A DNA stretch of 64,000 nt from Bradyrhizobium sp. LMTR 3 (GTDB lineage: Bacteria; Pseudomonadota; Alphaproteobacteria; Rhizobiales; Xanthobacteraceae), in assembly GCF_001693485.1 (NCBI RefSeq), contig NZ_MAXC01000053.1, positions 124,001-188,000 of the forward strand, read 5' to 3'. The translations under genes were made by a program, and so were the position numbers. Below are positions 44,288 through 52,561 of this stretch, piece by piece (positions within the stretch are counted from its first letter, which is position 1; every line of letters starts with the position of its first letter). The notes under the pieces were generated by a model, which was not told the DNA's origin, made no database searches, and saw only the letters and a list, made by a program, of their open reading frames with translations.

Positions 44288-45880
44288 TTAGAAAAATATC
44301 GAGGTAGACACCAACAAATTCAGAGCATGTCCCGTTTGGCGCGTGTGTGTAATGCTCGTCGGGTTGTTGATGTATGCCAGTCCTACACTTGCATATATCC
44401 CGGGTGCCAGATGCGCGGTATAGGTACCCAAGATGGCTGTGCTGTCGCGATGCACGAGATTCCCTTTAGCCAAGGCAGCGTCCACTGCAAAGTTGCTCCA
44501 GACGGTGTTAGTGGCAACAATAGCAATCTGATCACTGGGCCGGCTGTCAAACAGTCCCTTCGCATAGAGGCGAAGCTCGTAATATTGATTTACTTTGTTT
44601 AGGTCAGGTGGAGCGTACATTACGGAGAACCCACCATAGATACCACGATATGGCGAGCCCTGTACATCAGACTGCCAGAGTTGCCTGTCCGCTGCGACGT
44701 AGTAGACGCTGTTCGCGTCGGCTATCGATTGCTGCGGATACTGCAAGCTCTTGTAGCTGCTGTTATTGAAACCGGCGCCTGCCCGCAACCAGGTCTCGGG
44801 TGAGCCCGGAGCAGCTTTGTTCTTGTAGCCAATTTCATCAAGCAAAAAAATGCCCGCGTTGGCCGTGCTCCAGCTTAAGCCGGCGGGATTTTCGCTGATC
44901 TGCGCATACTGACCGTCTGGACTGATTGAGCGCTGGATTGAGACCTTGTCATATAGGTGATCATCAAAATTGTACTTCACGTTGAGAGCTGGCGTAGGCG
45001 CGGCATTGTTGCTCATGCCAGCTTGATACAGGATATTCGACGAGGGGGCCAAAACGCTTGCTCCTGCGTTCCCTCCGACCAATGTGCCTGCGAACTCATT
45101 TACATTTCTGAGGTAACCCATTTTGAGTTCGAGTTTCCTGTCGAAGAACGTCTGGTAGTAGGCCAACGTATTGAGACCTGCTCTATCTGGCCCGCCGGGT
45201 TTCCATGTCCAGTATTGCTGCTGGGCTCCCACGATGATCTGACCATCGGGAATTCCAAAGCGGCTGAGATCGTAGGTCACAATCATGAAATTTACAGTAC
45301 TAAATGTCGGATTCTGGCCCATATATAGCTGATTGGCGGTGGTGGCTCTGGCTGCATTTGGCAGTTGATTGTCTATGACGCTGACTACTGTCCCGCCAAC
45401 GTAGCCGATCCCGACGTCTGCCAGCGCGGATCTAACGCCGCCTTTATCCTGATCTATCGTATCGGCAGGACCAGGAATATTGAGCCACATACCTTTTTCG
45501 CGGAGGTTCTCGAACTTTGCGAATGGGTCGATCTCCTTTTGAGTTCTATTCTTAGCAATTTCATCCGCACTGTCCCGCTTTGCGGAAGGCAAACTGGCAG
45601 TTTGTGCTAGCGCCGAGTTACCGACGAGAAGCGTTGCTCGTTTGAGCTGGCGGCTTCGGAATTTTGCGACCGAATCGGACTCCCTCTGAATCCTTCTTTT
45701 AGCAACCTCATCTGGAATGTCGCGTTTTGGCTTAGGCCCATTGGCAGTCTGTGCCAGCGCCGAACTGCCGACGAGGCTCGCTGCTAGGGAGAGTGCGATA
45801 GCAAGCCCTCTTTGCTTTGTAGTTGATCGACAGCTGAAAACGTGTGCCGCAGCCGTCGCCACGACAAAGTAACCATGCAT
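44288..45880 (-). CDS. OprB-family carbohydrate-selective porin
   Basis: From the ATG at 45880 (GGAG six bases upstream) the protein is 530 residues. A signal-peptide-like region (GLAIALSLAASLVGSSALAQ) precedes the mature part, and the chain ends in phenylalanine (STSIFF), as outer-membrane barrels do. The central segments (WLNIPGPADTIDQD, YWTWKPGGPDRAGLN, GIYGGFSVMYAPP) and alternating strands fit OprB porins, which pass sugars through the outer membrane. Just after the signal the sequence ALAQT...KRD...DE(I/V)AK...R.Q(R/K)E.D..AKF occurs twice in tandem, so the N-terminal region is duplicated. It stands alone on the minus strand. Confidence 0.8.
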   Translation of the reverse strand: MHGYFVVATAAAHVFSCRSTTKQRGLAIALSLAASLVGSSALAQTANGPKPKRDIPDEVAKRRIQRESDSVAKFRSRQLKRATLLVGNSALAQTASLPSAKRDSADEIAKNRTQKEIDPFAKFENLREKGMWLNIPGPADTIDQDKGGVRSALADVGIGYVGGTVVSVIDNQLPNAARATTANQLYMGQNPTFSTVNFMIVTYDLSRFGIPDGQIIVGAQQQYWTWKPGGPDRAGLNTLAYYQTFFDRKLELKMGYLRNVNEFAGTLVGGNAGASVLAPSSNILYQAGMSNNAAPTPALNVKYNFDDHLYDKVSIQRSISPDGQYAQISENPAGLSWSTANAGIFLLDEIGYKNKAAPGSPETWLRAGAGFNNSSYKSLQYPQQSIADANSVYYVAADRQLWQSDVQGSPYRGIYGGFSVMYAPPDLNKVNQYYELRLYAKGLFDSRPSDQIAIVATNTVWSNFAVDAALAKGNLVHRDSTAILGTYTAHLAPGIYASVGLAYINNPTSITHTRQTGHALNLLVSTSIFF

Positions 45881-46329
45881 AGTGAACTCCGCGTCCGTAT
45901 TGCTAGTCTTGAATGGATTGCGCTCCGGCCTGATTGGCCCGGAGCTGCCCCCCAACCTTCTTATGTCCGTAGGCTCCGGGGCTGATGCTTGGCAGCAATC
46001 GGTCCGTCTATCTCAGCGATACCCGCTGAGCCTTCCCGACCTCGTCACCGGCCGGCACGCTATTGGCTTGATCGGCGACGCACGTGTCGAGCACGCCATA
46101 CCGCGGCCAAGCTAATCGACTGTTCCAACGCAGTTCTGTTGCGCTGCCTCGGTGTCGAGAGCGGCCGGCTTTATTCGGTGCCTTCGCTCGGCGAGATAGT
46201 GGCGACGGGCGGACGGCGCCTTGCTGTCCTCGCCACCAATACACTGCGAACGACCCGCCTCTTCCACCACAAGCATGAGGATTTCGGCCGCGCAGCATTC
46301 TGATCGAAGAAGAAGCCTCCTTCGAGAAG
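45881..46329. other. Region upstream of the porin gene
   Basis: About 450 bases containing the porin promoter region and frameshifted sequence following the PEP-mutase remnant. No intact gene or known operator identified. Confidence 0.4.
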
Positions 46330-46560
46330 TTAGCAGTCATCAGAAGGCAGGGCTCGCGCGTCAGCGACGACGCGTTGGCTCCGTGATCGTTCGCTGGCAT
46401 CGCGGTAACTGAGAGACGAGGCAACTGACAGGCCCAAAGCCCAGAAACCTTTGAAACCTGTGCGCTCGGCGATCGCGCCGGAAAGTCCATCATGGGCTTC
46501 CACAAGAAAGGAGAGATCGCGGTTGAAGCCGATTTGATAGCTGTAGACGCGTTGACACAT
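46330..46560 (-). pseudogene. Phosphoenolpyruvate mutase / isocitrate-lyase-family remnant
   Basis: The minus strand reads LSFLVEAHDGLSGAIAERTG, then FKGFWALGLSVASSLSYRDA and ends a few codons later. This is the N-terminal part of phosphoenolpyruvate phosphomutase (AepX/Ppm type), the enzyme that makes phosphonopyruvate; the rest of the enzyme, including the catalytic loop, is missing. No other phosphonate gene lies nearby. Confidence 0.7.
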
Positions 46561-46574
46561 CCATCAGGGCCGTT

Positions 46575-46695
46575 GGAGCGGCCAGTTCTGTATTGCATCC
46601 CAGTTCCTTGACGTGTGACCCGCGCGACCTTCATCAACCGTCGATTGCCATGTGTCCGTCATCTCCTCCAACTGCTAACGTTAGTAGTTGACTGG
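46575..46695 (-). repeat. Diverged copy of the 33.5-33.66 kb sequence
   Basis: About 110 bases here align by eye with the region of the small ORF before the S9 peptidase. Shared words include GACATGGCAATC versus GACACATGGCAATC and TGCAATA in matching order. This copy does not hold an open frame. Confidence 0.5.
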
Positions 46696-46879
46696 GTCGC
46701 AAGGCGTTGCCTCTCGATGCAGGGATCGTGGCTGTTTCGCTGCTCGGGATGAGGCCTCCTCGGCAACTAGACGAACTCCGGCGATGGGCATCGGTCCGGT
46801 GGAAACCGGGCGGCGGTCACTCGTGAGCGCTGCAGCCGCTCAACTCTTTACGCGCCCATCTCTCGGCGGGAACGCAGTG

Positions 46880-47062
46880 AAACCGCGATTTGTTGATCTG
46901 CATCATTAGCGTCGTTTTCAAGCGACGGCTTTGAAGGGTTGCCCGGATAGGCCCGGGGAAGAAGTTGGCTGAGTTCGTCGTTCGGATGACCATTGACGAT
47001 CATCCTCAGCATGTCGGTGACGTAGGCGAGAGGAAGAACGTCATTGAGCTTGCAGATTTATG
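46880..47062 (-). mobile_element. IS66-family TnpC C-terminal remnant
   Basis: The minus strand encodes AYVTDMLRMIVNGHPNDEL preceded by CKLNDVLPL and followed by SQLLPRAYPGNP. That is the conserved C-terminal tail of IS66-type TnpC transposases. The catalytic domain and tnpA/tnpB are absent. Confidence 0.75.
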
Positions 47063-47644
47063 CCGACCGCCGGACCCGTCGAATGGATTTGTTTTCCCAA
47101 GATTTTTCTGTGTAATTGGGCTCAACACAGTTGGCGTTGTGCTCCGTATTCGACTGCGCAGGCCAGGATAGCTTCAAGAGTATTTGGGCACGAGCCGAGT
47201 ATTCCGGCGCGTGAAGAGTGGACCCAACCGACAGCTCGTAGAGCTCTAAGTGGCGCGTCTCGTCAAGGGATGGACTTGCGGACCACGGTAAGTGGCGATG
47301 CCTGGCTCGATATGAGCCTGAAGGATAATTCAGGAAATAACGACTGGCTCGCATTCGGGCCGGCAAATGGAGATTGTTCGCAGAGTTTTTCTGAATGGCG
47401 AGGAAATGCTGCGCCATGGCCGATGAAGACGAGAAGTATTGCTTTGCGGTAGCGCTATGATGTAGGAGCCGGCCATGCGCAAAAAGTGTCACATCGCACC
47501 GATCATAGGAGTGGATGACCAAACGATGAGGGCACCGTTGCGGATAACGATTTGTGGATGGTCGCGGCTCGCTGCAGCTCTTGACCATCGTGCGATAGCG
47601 CGTCAACGAGAAAAGCCAACACGGGCCGCGACATCGAGCGAGGG
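47063..47644. other. Intergenic stretch without recognised gene
   Basis: About 580 bases of short overlapping frames. Nothing recognised. Confidence 0.4.
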
Positions 47645-48157
47645 ATGATGGAGATGATGGATCAAGCAACCGGTTCGGAGTTGCCGCCGGTATTGCACAC
47701 GTCGCCGAGACGCGTTCCGTGGGTTTTAATGCTCGTAGTTATCCTCGTTGGCCTGTGCGCTGCAGGAGCCTATTTTTGGACCAACGTCGAACACTTTGTC
47801 GAGACGTCGGCGGCCCGTGAAGTTGCCCCAATGCCAGGCTTGTCACCTGAGGACAGAGCGGCCCTGTCGGAGATTCAGTCGGGACAACAGAAGACTAGCG
47901 ATGAGCTCGCGGAACTCAGCCGCAGCATCAGCGCCCAGCTGGCCGATTTAACACGACTCTCGGATCAAATCGCAGCGCTCACTTTACGAGTCGACTCGTT
48001 GCAGAATCCGGTACCCACGGCTTCTCCTCATGTTCATCGTCCTGGCCATGCCGTTTCGGAGTCGGCCAGGAAACCCGTGCGATCGACTAAACCACAAGGG
48101 CCGGTTTCCGTCGGGGGCGCGCCACTGATCTCAGGACCGAATGCAGACGAGCCTTGA
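47645..48157 (+). CDS. Membrane-anchored coiled-coil protein of unknown function
   Basis: A 170-residue protein with one N-terminal membrane helix (about 24-47: PWVLMLVVILVGLCAAGAYF), a periplasmic-side coiled coil (about 70-120, SGQQKTSDELAELSRSISAQ onward) and a proline-rich, basic tail. The ATG-rich start (MMEMMDQ) leaves the exact start open; GCGAGGG precedes the first ATG. I do not recognise a named family. It is convergent with hemN. Confidence 0.7.
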   Translation: MMEMMDQATGSELPPVLHTSPRRVPWVLMLVVILVGLCAAGAYFWTNVEHFVETSAAREVAPMPGLSPEDRAALSEIQSGQQKTSDELAELSRSISAQLADLTRLSDQIAALTLRVDSLQNPVPTASPHVHRPGHAVSESARKPVRSTKPQGPVSVGGAPLISGPNADEP

Positions 48158-48427
48158 TGACGTCCCAGAGTGCTACAGGCTAATCCAGCCCGCCAGCTCC
48201 CGCTCAACGCCGTTGTTCGTTTCTCGCCAAGCGGCCAGCCGGGCGATTACGGCACCAAGGCTTGCGGCAGTGCCAGGTCTCCAACGTGACGCTCGCAGAG
48301 GCCGTCGACATCGTTGCCGCACCGAGGGCAGTCTGGATCAGATTGCATAGAACCATTTCTACATGGTCGAGGCGCCCGTCCTGTTAGCGACGAGCGGTGA
48401 TGCTTTTGGATCCGTTTACGCGGCTTA

Positions 48428-49762
48428 TTAATAAGGTGAACGGTTGAGATAAGCGTCGAATGCGGCAGCAACAGCGCGAATCACAAAGCGGTGCTCCTGC
48501 CTCACGCGGACGAAACCCTTTTCGATGTCGACTATCCCGTCCTCGGCGAGCATCGCCAAGCGTTCAGCTGAATCGAGAAAAGGGTTCGCATCAAATCCGT
48601 GGGCGGCACAGATTGCCGGCACGTCGGCCTCCAGATCGCACATCAGCCGCTCGATGATCGCGGCTCGGACGCGGTCTTCATCGGTGAGACGGTAGCCTTT
48701 TGACGTCGCCAGACGGCCAGCTCTGATGTGCCGGCTGTAGGAGCCTGTCGCAACATTGTTCTGGACGTAACCGTCGCCGAGACGGCCGATGGCCGACGTG
48801 CCGAAGCCGATTACGGTTTTGCAGGTGTCGGCCGAGTAACCCAAGGAGTTACGCCGCAGGCGACCGGCTTTCTGCGCCAGCGCGAACTCATCGTCTGGCA
48901 AGGCAAAATGGTCAAGCCCGATTTGGAGGTAGCCAGCGGCGATCAGCGTATCGGCCACGGCCGCGGCCTGATCGGCGCGGGCAGCACTGTCCGGCAGTGC
49001 TGCCTCATCGATCAGGCGCTGACGTTTCATATACGAAGGAACGTGCGCGTAGCCGAAAACCGCAAGCCGGTTCGGGCGCATGGCGACCGCCGTCGTCGCG
49101 CTCTCAACGCAGGACTGCACCGTCTGATGTGGGAGACCGAAAATAAGGTCGAAATTGATACGGCTTATTCCGTGCTGGCGAAGATTTTCGACGGCAGCGG
49201 CGGTCTGCGCCTTACTCTGGATCCGGTTGATCGCCTTTTGAACGATGGGATCGAAGCTCTGCACACCGAGGCTCGCGCGGTTCACGCCGGCTGCTCCTAA
49301 GACTTCGGCCATCTCGACCGTGAACGTGCGCGGGTCGATCTCGACGGCGATCGCAGCCGTTTTCCTGAACGCGAAGCGGCGGCGCAGGAGTTCCATCAAG
49401 GCCAGGAACTCCGCTGGCGCGATGAGGGTCGGCGTTCCGCCGCCGAAGTGCACGTCGCTCACGGGCAGCGCTTGCGGCGCTTGCTCCGCGACCAAACGGA
49501 TCTCCTCACGCAGCACCGACAGATAATTGAGGATCGGCGCATCCCGGCGACTGATGGCCGTAGGAAAGCCGCAATACCAGCAGATCGACCGGCAGAACGG
49601 AATGTGGAGATAGAGCGACACGGGCTCGTCAGGCGGCAGGCGCCTCAGCCATTTCTCACAATCCTGTGCACCGACCTCCGCGGAGAACTCCGGTACAGTT
49701 GGATAGATGGTGTACCAAGGCAGGCGGGCATCGCAGTACTTTTTCAGGATTGAGGCCTGCAA
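48428..49762 (-). CDS. hemN: Oxygen-independent coproporphyrinogen III oxidase (radical SAM, HemN)
   Basis: A 444-residue radical SAM enzyme that converts coproporphyrinogen III to protoporphyrinogen IX without oxygen, as needed for heme synthesis in microaerobic bacteroids. The cluster motif is Cys57-x3-Cys61-x2-Cys64 (HIPFCRSICWYCGF). VHFGGGTPTLI, GVQSFDPIVQKAINRIQ and NFDLIFGLPHQT are the expected HemN motifs. The N terminus (KYCDARLPWYTIYPTVPEFS) matches true HemN rather than HemW. A FixK2-type box lies 58 bases upstream, consistent with low-oxygen control. Confidence 0.93.
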   Translation of the reverse strand: MQASILKKYCDARLPWYTIYPTVPEFSAEVGAQDCEKWLRRLPPDEPVSLYLHIPFCRSICWYCGFPTAISRRDAPILNYLSVLREEIRLVAEQAPQALPVSDVHFGGGTPTLIAPAEFLALMELLRRRFAFRKTAAIAVEIDPRTFTVEMAEVLGAAGVNRASLGVQSFDPIVQKAINRIQSKAQTAAAVENLRQHGISRINFDLIFGLPHQTVQSCVESATTAVAMRPNRLAVFGYAHVPSYMKRQRLIDEAALPDSAARADQAAAVADTLIAAGYLQIGLDHFALPDDEFALAQKAGRLRRNSLGYSADTCKTVIGFGTSAIGRLGDGYVQNNVATGSYSRHIRAGRLATSKGYRLTDEDRVRAAIIERLMCDLEADVPAICAAHGFDANPFLDSAERLAMLAEDGIVDIEKGFVRVRQEHRFVIRAVAAAFDAYLNRSPY

Positions 49763-49819
49763 CGGTTACTTTCCCACGACGATATAGAATCACCCTAATC
49801 GCTGCGCTCCCCTGTGTCT

Positions 49820-49833
49820 TTGCGCCATATCAA
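49820..49833 (-). promoter_or_regulatory. FixK2-type binding box upstream of hemN
   Basis: The minus strand reads TTGATATGGCGCAA, which fits the Bradyrhizobium FixK2 consensus TTG(A/C)-N6-(T/G)CAA. Centred 64 bases before the hemN ATG, it would place a class II start site (about 40 bases downstream) near 49786. Confidence 0.75.
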
Positions 49834-50141
49834 ACGACCGGCGTTAGCTGCGAAATCTGCATTCCGTCAAAGTCTCTGCTAAGGTGACTGGTTAGCATGA
49901 TAGCGGGAGCGATAGCCACTCCCTGACACTCGTTTGATGTTTGTGAAGAGAAGGACTTTATTACACGACTGATGTTGAAGCAGTGCTTGATATTAAGGAT
50001 TGACGTGTGCGCCATTTTTCTTTCGAGGCCCATCCCGCATCTTCGGTTTGATAGATGCGCTCGAGGCGAACGAGTGCTTCATGAGGTGCTCGGGCGATCT
50101 GCTCAAAGCCACAACGAAATGGCAGAAGCTTGCGATTGTGC
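49834..50141. other. Intergenic stretch between hemN and hypE
   Basis: About 310 bases after the end of the hyp operon. No gene or clear terminator recognised. Confidence 0.4.
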
Positions 50142-51188
50142 TCAACAGATCCGCGGCAATTGTTCTCCCCATAGCCAATTGACAATTCGCCCGCCACCAA
50201 AGCTGGTTGACATCTGCACAAACCGATGATTGTCGGCTACGGCCTCGCCGATATCAGCCGCATCGCACCCGAGCGGATGCGCCTTCATGGCTGCAAGCAC
50301 GGCATCGACCATGTCAGGCGCCACGATGGCAACGAGCTTGCCCTCGTTGGCGACATGTAGCGGATCAAGCCCAAGGAGTTCGCAGGCGGCGGCAACCGCC
50401 GGCTTCACCGGAATGGCCTCTTCCTGCAGATGGAACCCGAGGCCTGACTGATGCGCAACCTCGTTGAGCATCGCCGCAAGACCGCCGCGCGTGGGGTCGC
50501 GCATCACCCGGATGCTGCTGCCGCCGGCCGCAACCATTAGGGCTACGAGATCATGCAGCGCTGCGGAATCCGAGACGATCTCGGTCTCGAAATCGAGATT
50601 CTGGCGCCTCGACATGATCGCCGCACCATGATCGCCGAGACTGCCAGAGACCAGCACGCGGTCGCCGACCCTGGCCTTCTCCGCGGAGAGATTGAGCCCA
50701 TCGGCCAAAACTCCGACCCCCGTCGTCGAGATGAACAGGCCGTCCGCCTTCCCGCGCTCGACGACCTTGGTGTCACCTGTGATGATGTAAACGCCGGCAG
50801 CGCGCGCGGCCTCGCCCATCGAACCCGCAATCGTCTTCAGATCCGAGAAGCGGAAGCCCTCCTCGATGATGAAACTCGCCGACAGATAGAGCGGACGCGC
50901 GCCGCTCATCGCGACATCATTGATCGTGCCGTGGACCGCGAGCGATCCGATATTGCCGCCGGGAAAGAACAGCGGCGAAACGACATAGCCATCGGTCGTC
51001 ATCACCATTCTGCCAGCGCCAACATCGAAGGCCGCCTGATCGTTGCCGCGGGCGAGCCATTCATTGCCGAAGGCTTCGTGAAACAGGCCGGAGATCAGCT
51101 GCGCCATCGCGCGCCCCCCGGCGCCGTGGGACAGGTCGACCCGCCCGTTCTGGATGTCGAGCTTGCGTTGATAGGCCGTTGCCCTCAT
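50142..51188 (-). CDS. hypE: HypE, hydrogenase cyanide-ligand maturation protein
   Basis: HypE (348 residues) dehydrates the thiocarboxamide on its C-terminal cysteine to thiocyanate and donates CN to the iron of the NiFe site. The C terminus is exactly -PRIC, the modified tail. ATP-binding AIRS-type segments are LSHGAGGRAMAQLI, AAFDVGAGRMVMTTDGYVVS and TRGGLAAMLNEVA. The ATG at 51188 overlaps the hypD stop by one base (TGATG), which decides the start. It is the last gene of the cluster visible here. Confidence 0.96.
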   Translation of the reverse strand: MRATAYQRKLDIQNGRVDLSHGAGGRAMAQLISGLFHEAFGNEWLARGNDQAAFDVGAGRMVMTTDGYVVSPLFFPGGNIGSLAVHGTINDVAMSGARPLYLSASFIIEEGFRFSDLKTIAGSMGEAARAAGVYIITGDTKVVERGKADGLFISTTGVGVLADGLNLSAEKARVGDRVLVSGSLGDHGAAIMSRRQNLDFETEIVSDSAALHDLVALMVAAGGSSIRVMRDPTRGGLAAMLNEVAHQSGLGFHLQEEAIPVKPAVAAACELLGLDPLHVANEGKLVAIVAPDMVDAVLAAMKAHPLGCDAADIGEAVADNHRFVQMSTSFGGGRIVNWLWGEQLPRIC

Positions 51189-52327
51189 CACGCCCGCCTC
51201 AACTGATAATCGCGAAACCGTCCATACGTCCAATGCGCGGCACAGGCGCCTTCCGATGAGACCATGCAGGATCCTATTGGGATTTCCGGCGTGCAGACGG
51301 TTCCGAACAGCTTGCAGTCGACCGGCCTCTTCGCGCCGCGCAGGATGGCGCCGCACTCGCACGCCGGATTGTCGGCGACACGTACTTCGTGCATCGCGAA
51401 ACGCACCTCGGCATCGAATTGAGCGTAAGCCCGCTTTAGCTTCAGTCCGCTATAGGGGACGAGCCCGAGCCCGCGCCATTCGAACTGGTCACGCAGTTCG
51501 AAGATATCGGACACCTCTTCCTGGGCGCGCCGATTGCCTTTCCGCGTCACCGCTCGGCTGTATTGGTTCTCCACCTCATATCGGCCTTCGTTCACCTGCC
51601 GCACCAGCATCAGAATTGCCTGCATCATGTCGAGCGGTTCAAATCCTGCGATCACGATCGGCTTGCCGAATTGTTCTGCGAGGACCTCGTAAGGCTTCGT
51701 GCCAATGATGGTGCTGACATGCGCAGGCCCGAGGAAGCCATCAATTTCAATCCGCCCGCCATTATGGATATCCGGACTCTCGAGAATGCTATGAATCGCG
51801 GCGGGAGCTAGCACGTGATTGCAGAATACACTGAGATTCTTCAGCCATTTCTTCTCGGCAAGCCGGATCATCACTGCTGTCGCCGGTGTCGTGGTCTCAA
51901 ATCCAATGGCGAAGAAGACCACCTCCCGATTCGGCGCATGTTCGGCGATCCTTATCGTATCGAGCGTCGAGTAGACCATCCGGATGTCGGCGCCGAACGC
52001 CTTGGCGCTCAGCAGGGATTTTCGCTGCGAGCCGGGCACGCGCATCAGGTCGCCATAAATACAGAGAGTGACCTGCGGCAGCTCGGCGAGCCTGATCGCC
52101 ATGTCGATCCGGCTGGCGGGGAGAACACAGACGGGGCAACCCGGCCCGTGGATCATGCGAACATTCGCAGGCAACATATCCTCCAGGCCATAACGGGAAA
52201 TCGCATGCGTGTGTCCGCCGCAGAATTCCATGAACCGATAATCCCTTTGCGAATCGGCTTCGGCGCCAATCGCACGCGCGAGCCCCTGCGCGATGGTCTT
52301 GTCGCGAAATTCGTCGGCATATTTCAT
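51188..52327 (-). CDS. hypD: HypD, Fe(CN)2CO assembly scaffold
   Basis: HypD (379 residues) carries a [4Fe-4S] cluster and, with HypC, is the scaffold on which the Fe(CN)2CO unit is built. Family motifs visible: FMEFCGGHTHAISRYG, HGPGCPVCVLP, IGFETTTPATA and the C-terminal cysteines in NPACECGAILRGAKRPVDCK and LFGTVCTP. Start overlaps hypC by 4 bases. Normal length. Confidence 0.97.
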   Translation of the reverse strand: MKYADEFRDKTIAQGLARAIGAEADSQRDYRFMEFCGGHTHAISRYGLEDMLPANVRMIHGPGCPVCVLPASRIDMAIRLAELPQVTLCIYGDLMRVPGSQRKSLLSAKAFGADIRMVYSTLDTIRIAEHAPNREVVFFAIGFETTTPATAVMIRLAEKKWLKNLSVFCNHVLAPAAIHSILESPDIHNGGRIEIDGFLGPAHVSTIIGTKPYEVLAEQFGKPIVIAGFEPLDMMQAILMLVRQVNEGRYEVENQYSRAVTRKGNRRAQEEVSDIFELRDQFEWRGLGLVPYSGLKLKRAYAQFDAEVRFAMHEVRVADNPACECGAILRGAKRPVDCKLFGTVCTPEIPIGSCMVSSEGACAAHWTYGRFRDYQLRRA

Positions 52328-52560
52328 GACTGGAGGTCCTGCCCCATGCTGCCTAACTCCTGTAGGAGCTGCAGCGTGTGCTCGGCCTCCGCCGGGTCGA
52401 TTCTAGCCAGGGCGTAGCCGACATGGACAAGGACGTAGTCCCCCACCGCTAGATCGTCGATGAGCGCGATCGATATCTCCTTGCTGATGCCGTCGATGGA
52501 TACGATGGCCAGGTCATCGGGAAGAATCTTCGCGACCTCAGCTGGTACCGAGAGACACAT
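52324..52560 (-). CDS. hypC: HypC, hydrogenase maturation chaperone
   Basis: HypC (78 residues) begins MCLSVPAEV, with the essential Cys2 that coordinates iron and binds HypD and the large-subunit precursor. The remainder (GDYVLVHVGYALARID) is typical. It sits between hypF and hypD with overlapping ends. Confidence 0.96.
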   Translation of the reverse strand: MCLSVPAEVAKILPDDLAIVSIDGISKEISIALIDDLAVGDYVLVHVGYALARIDPAEAEHTLQLLQELGSMGQDLQS

Positions 52561-52561
52561 A

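Noticed and set aside
46008..46637. 209-codon minus-strand frame
   Set aside because: Covers the PEP-mutase remnant in a wrong frame; the recognisable protein lies in a different frame.
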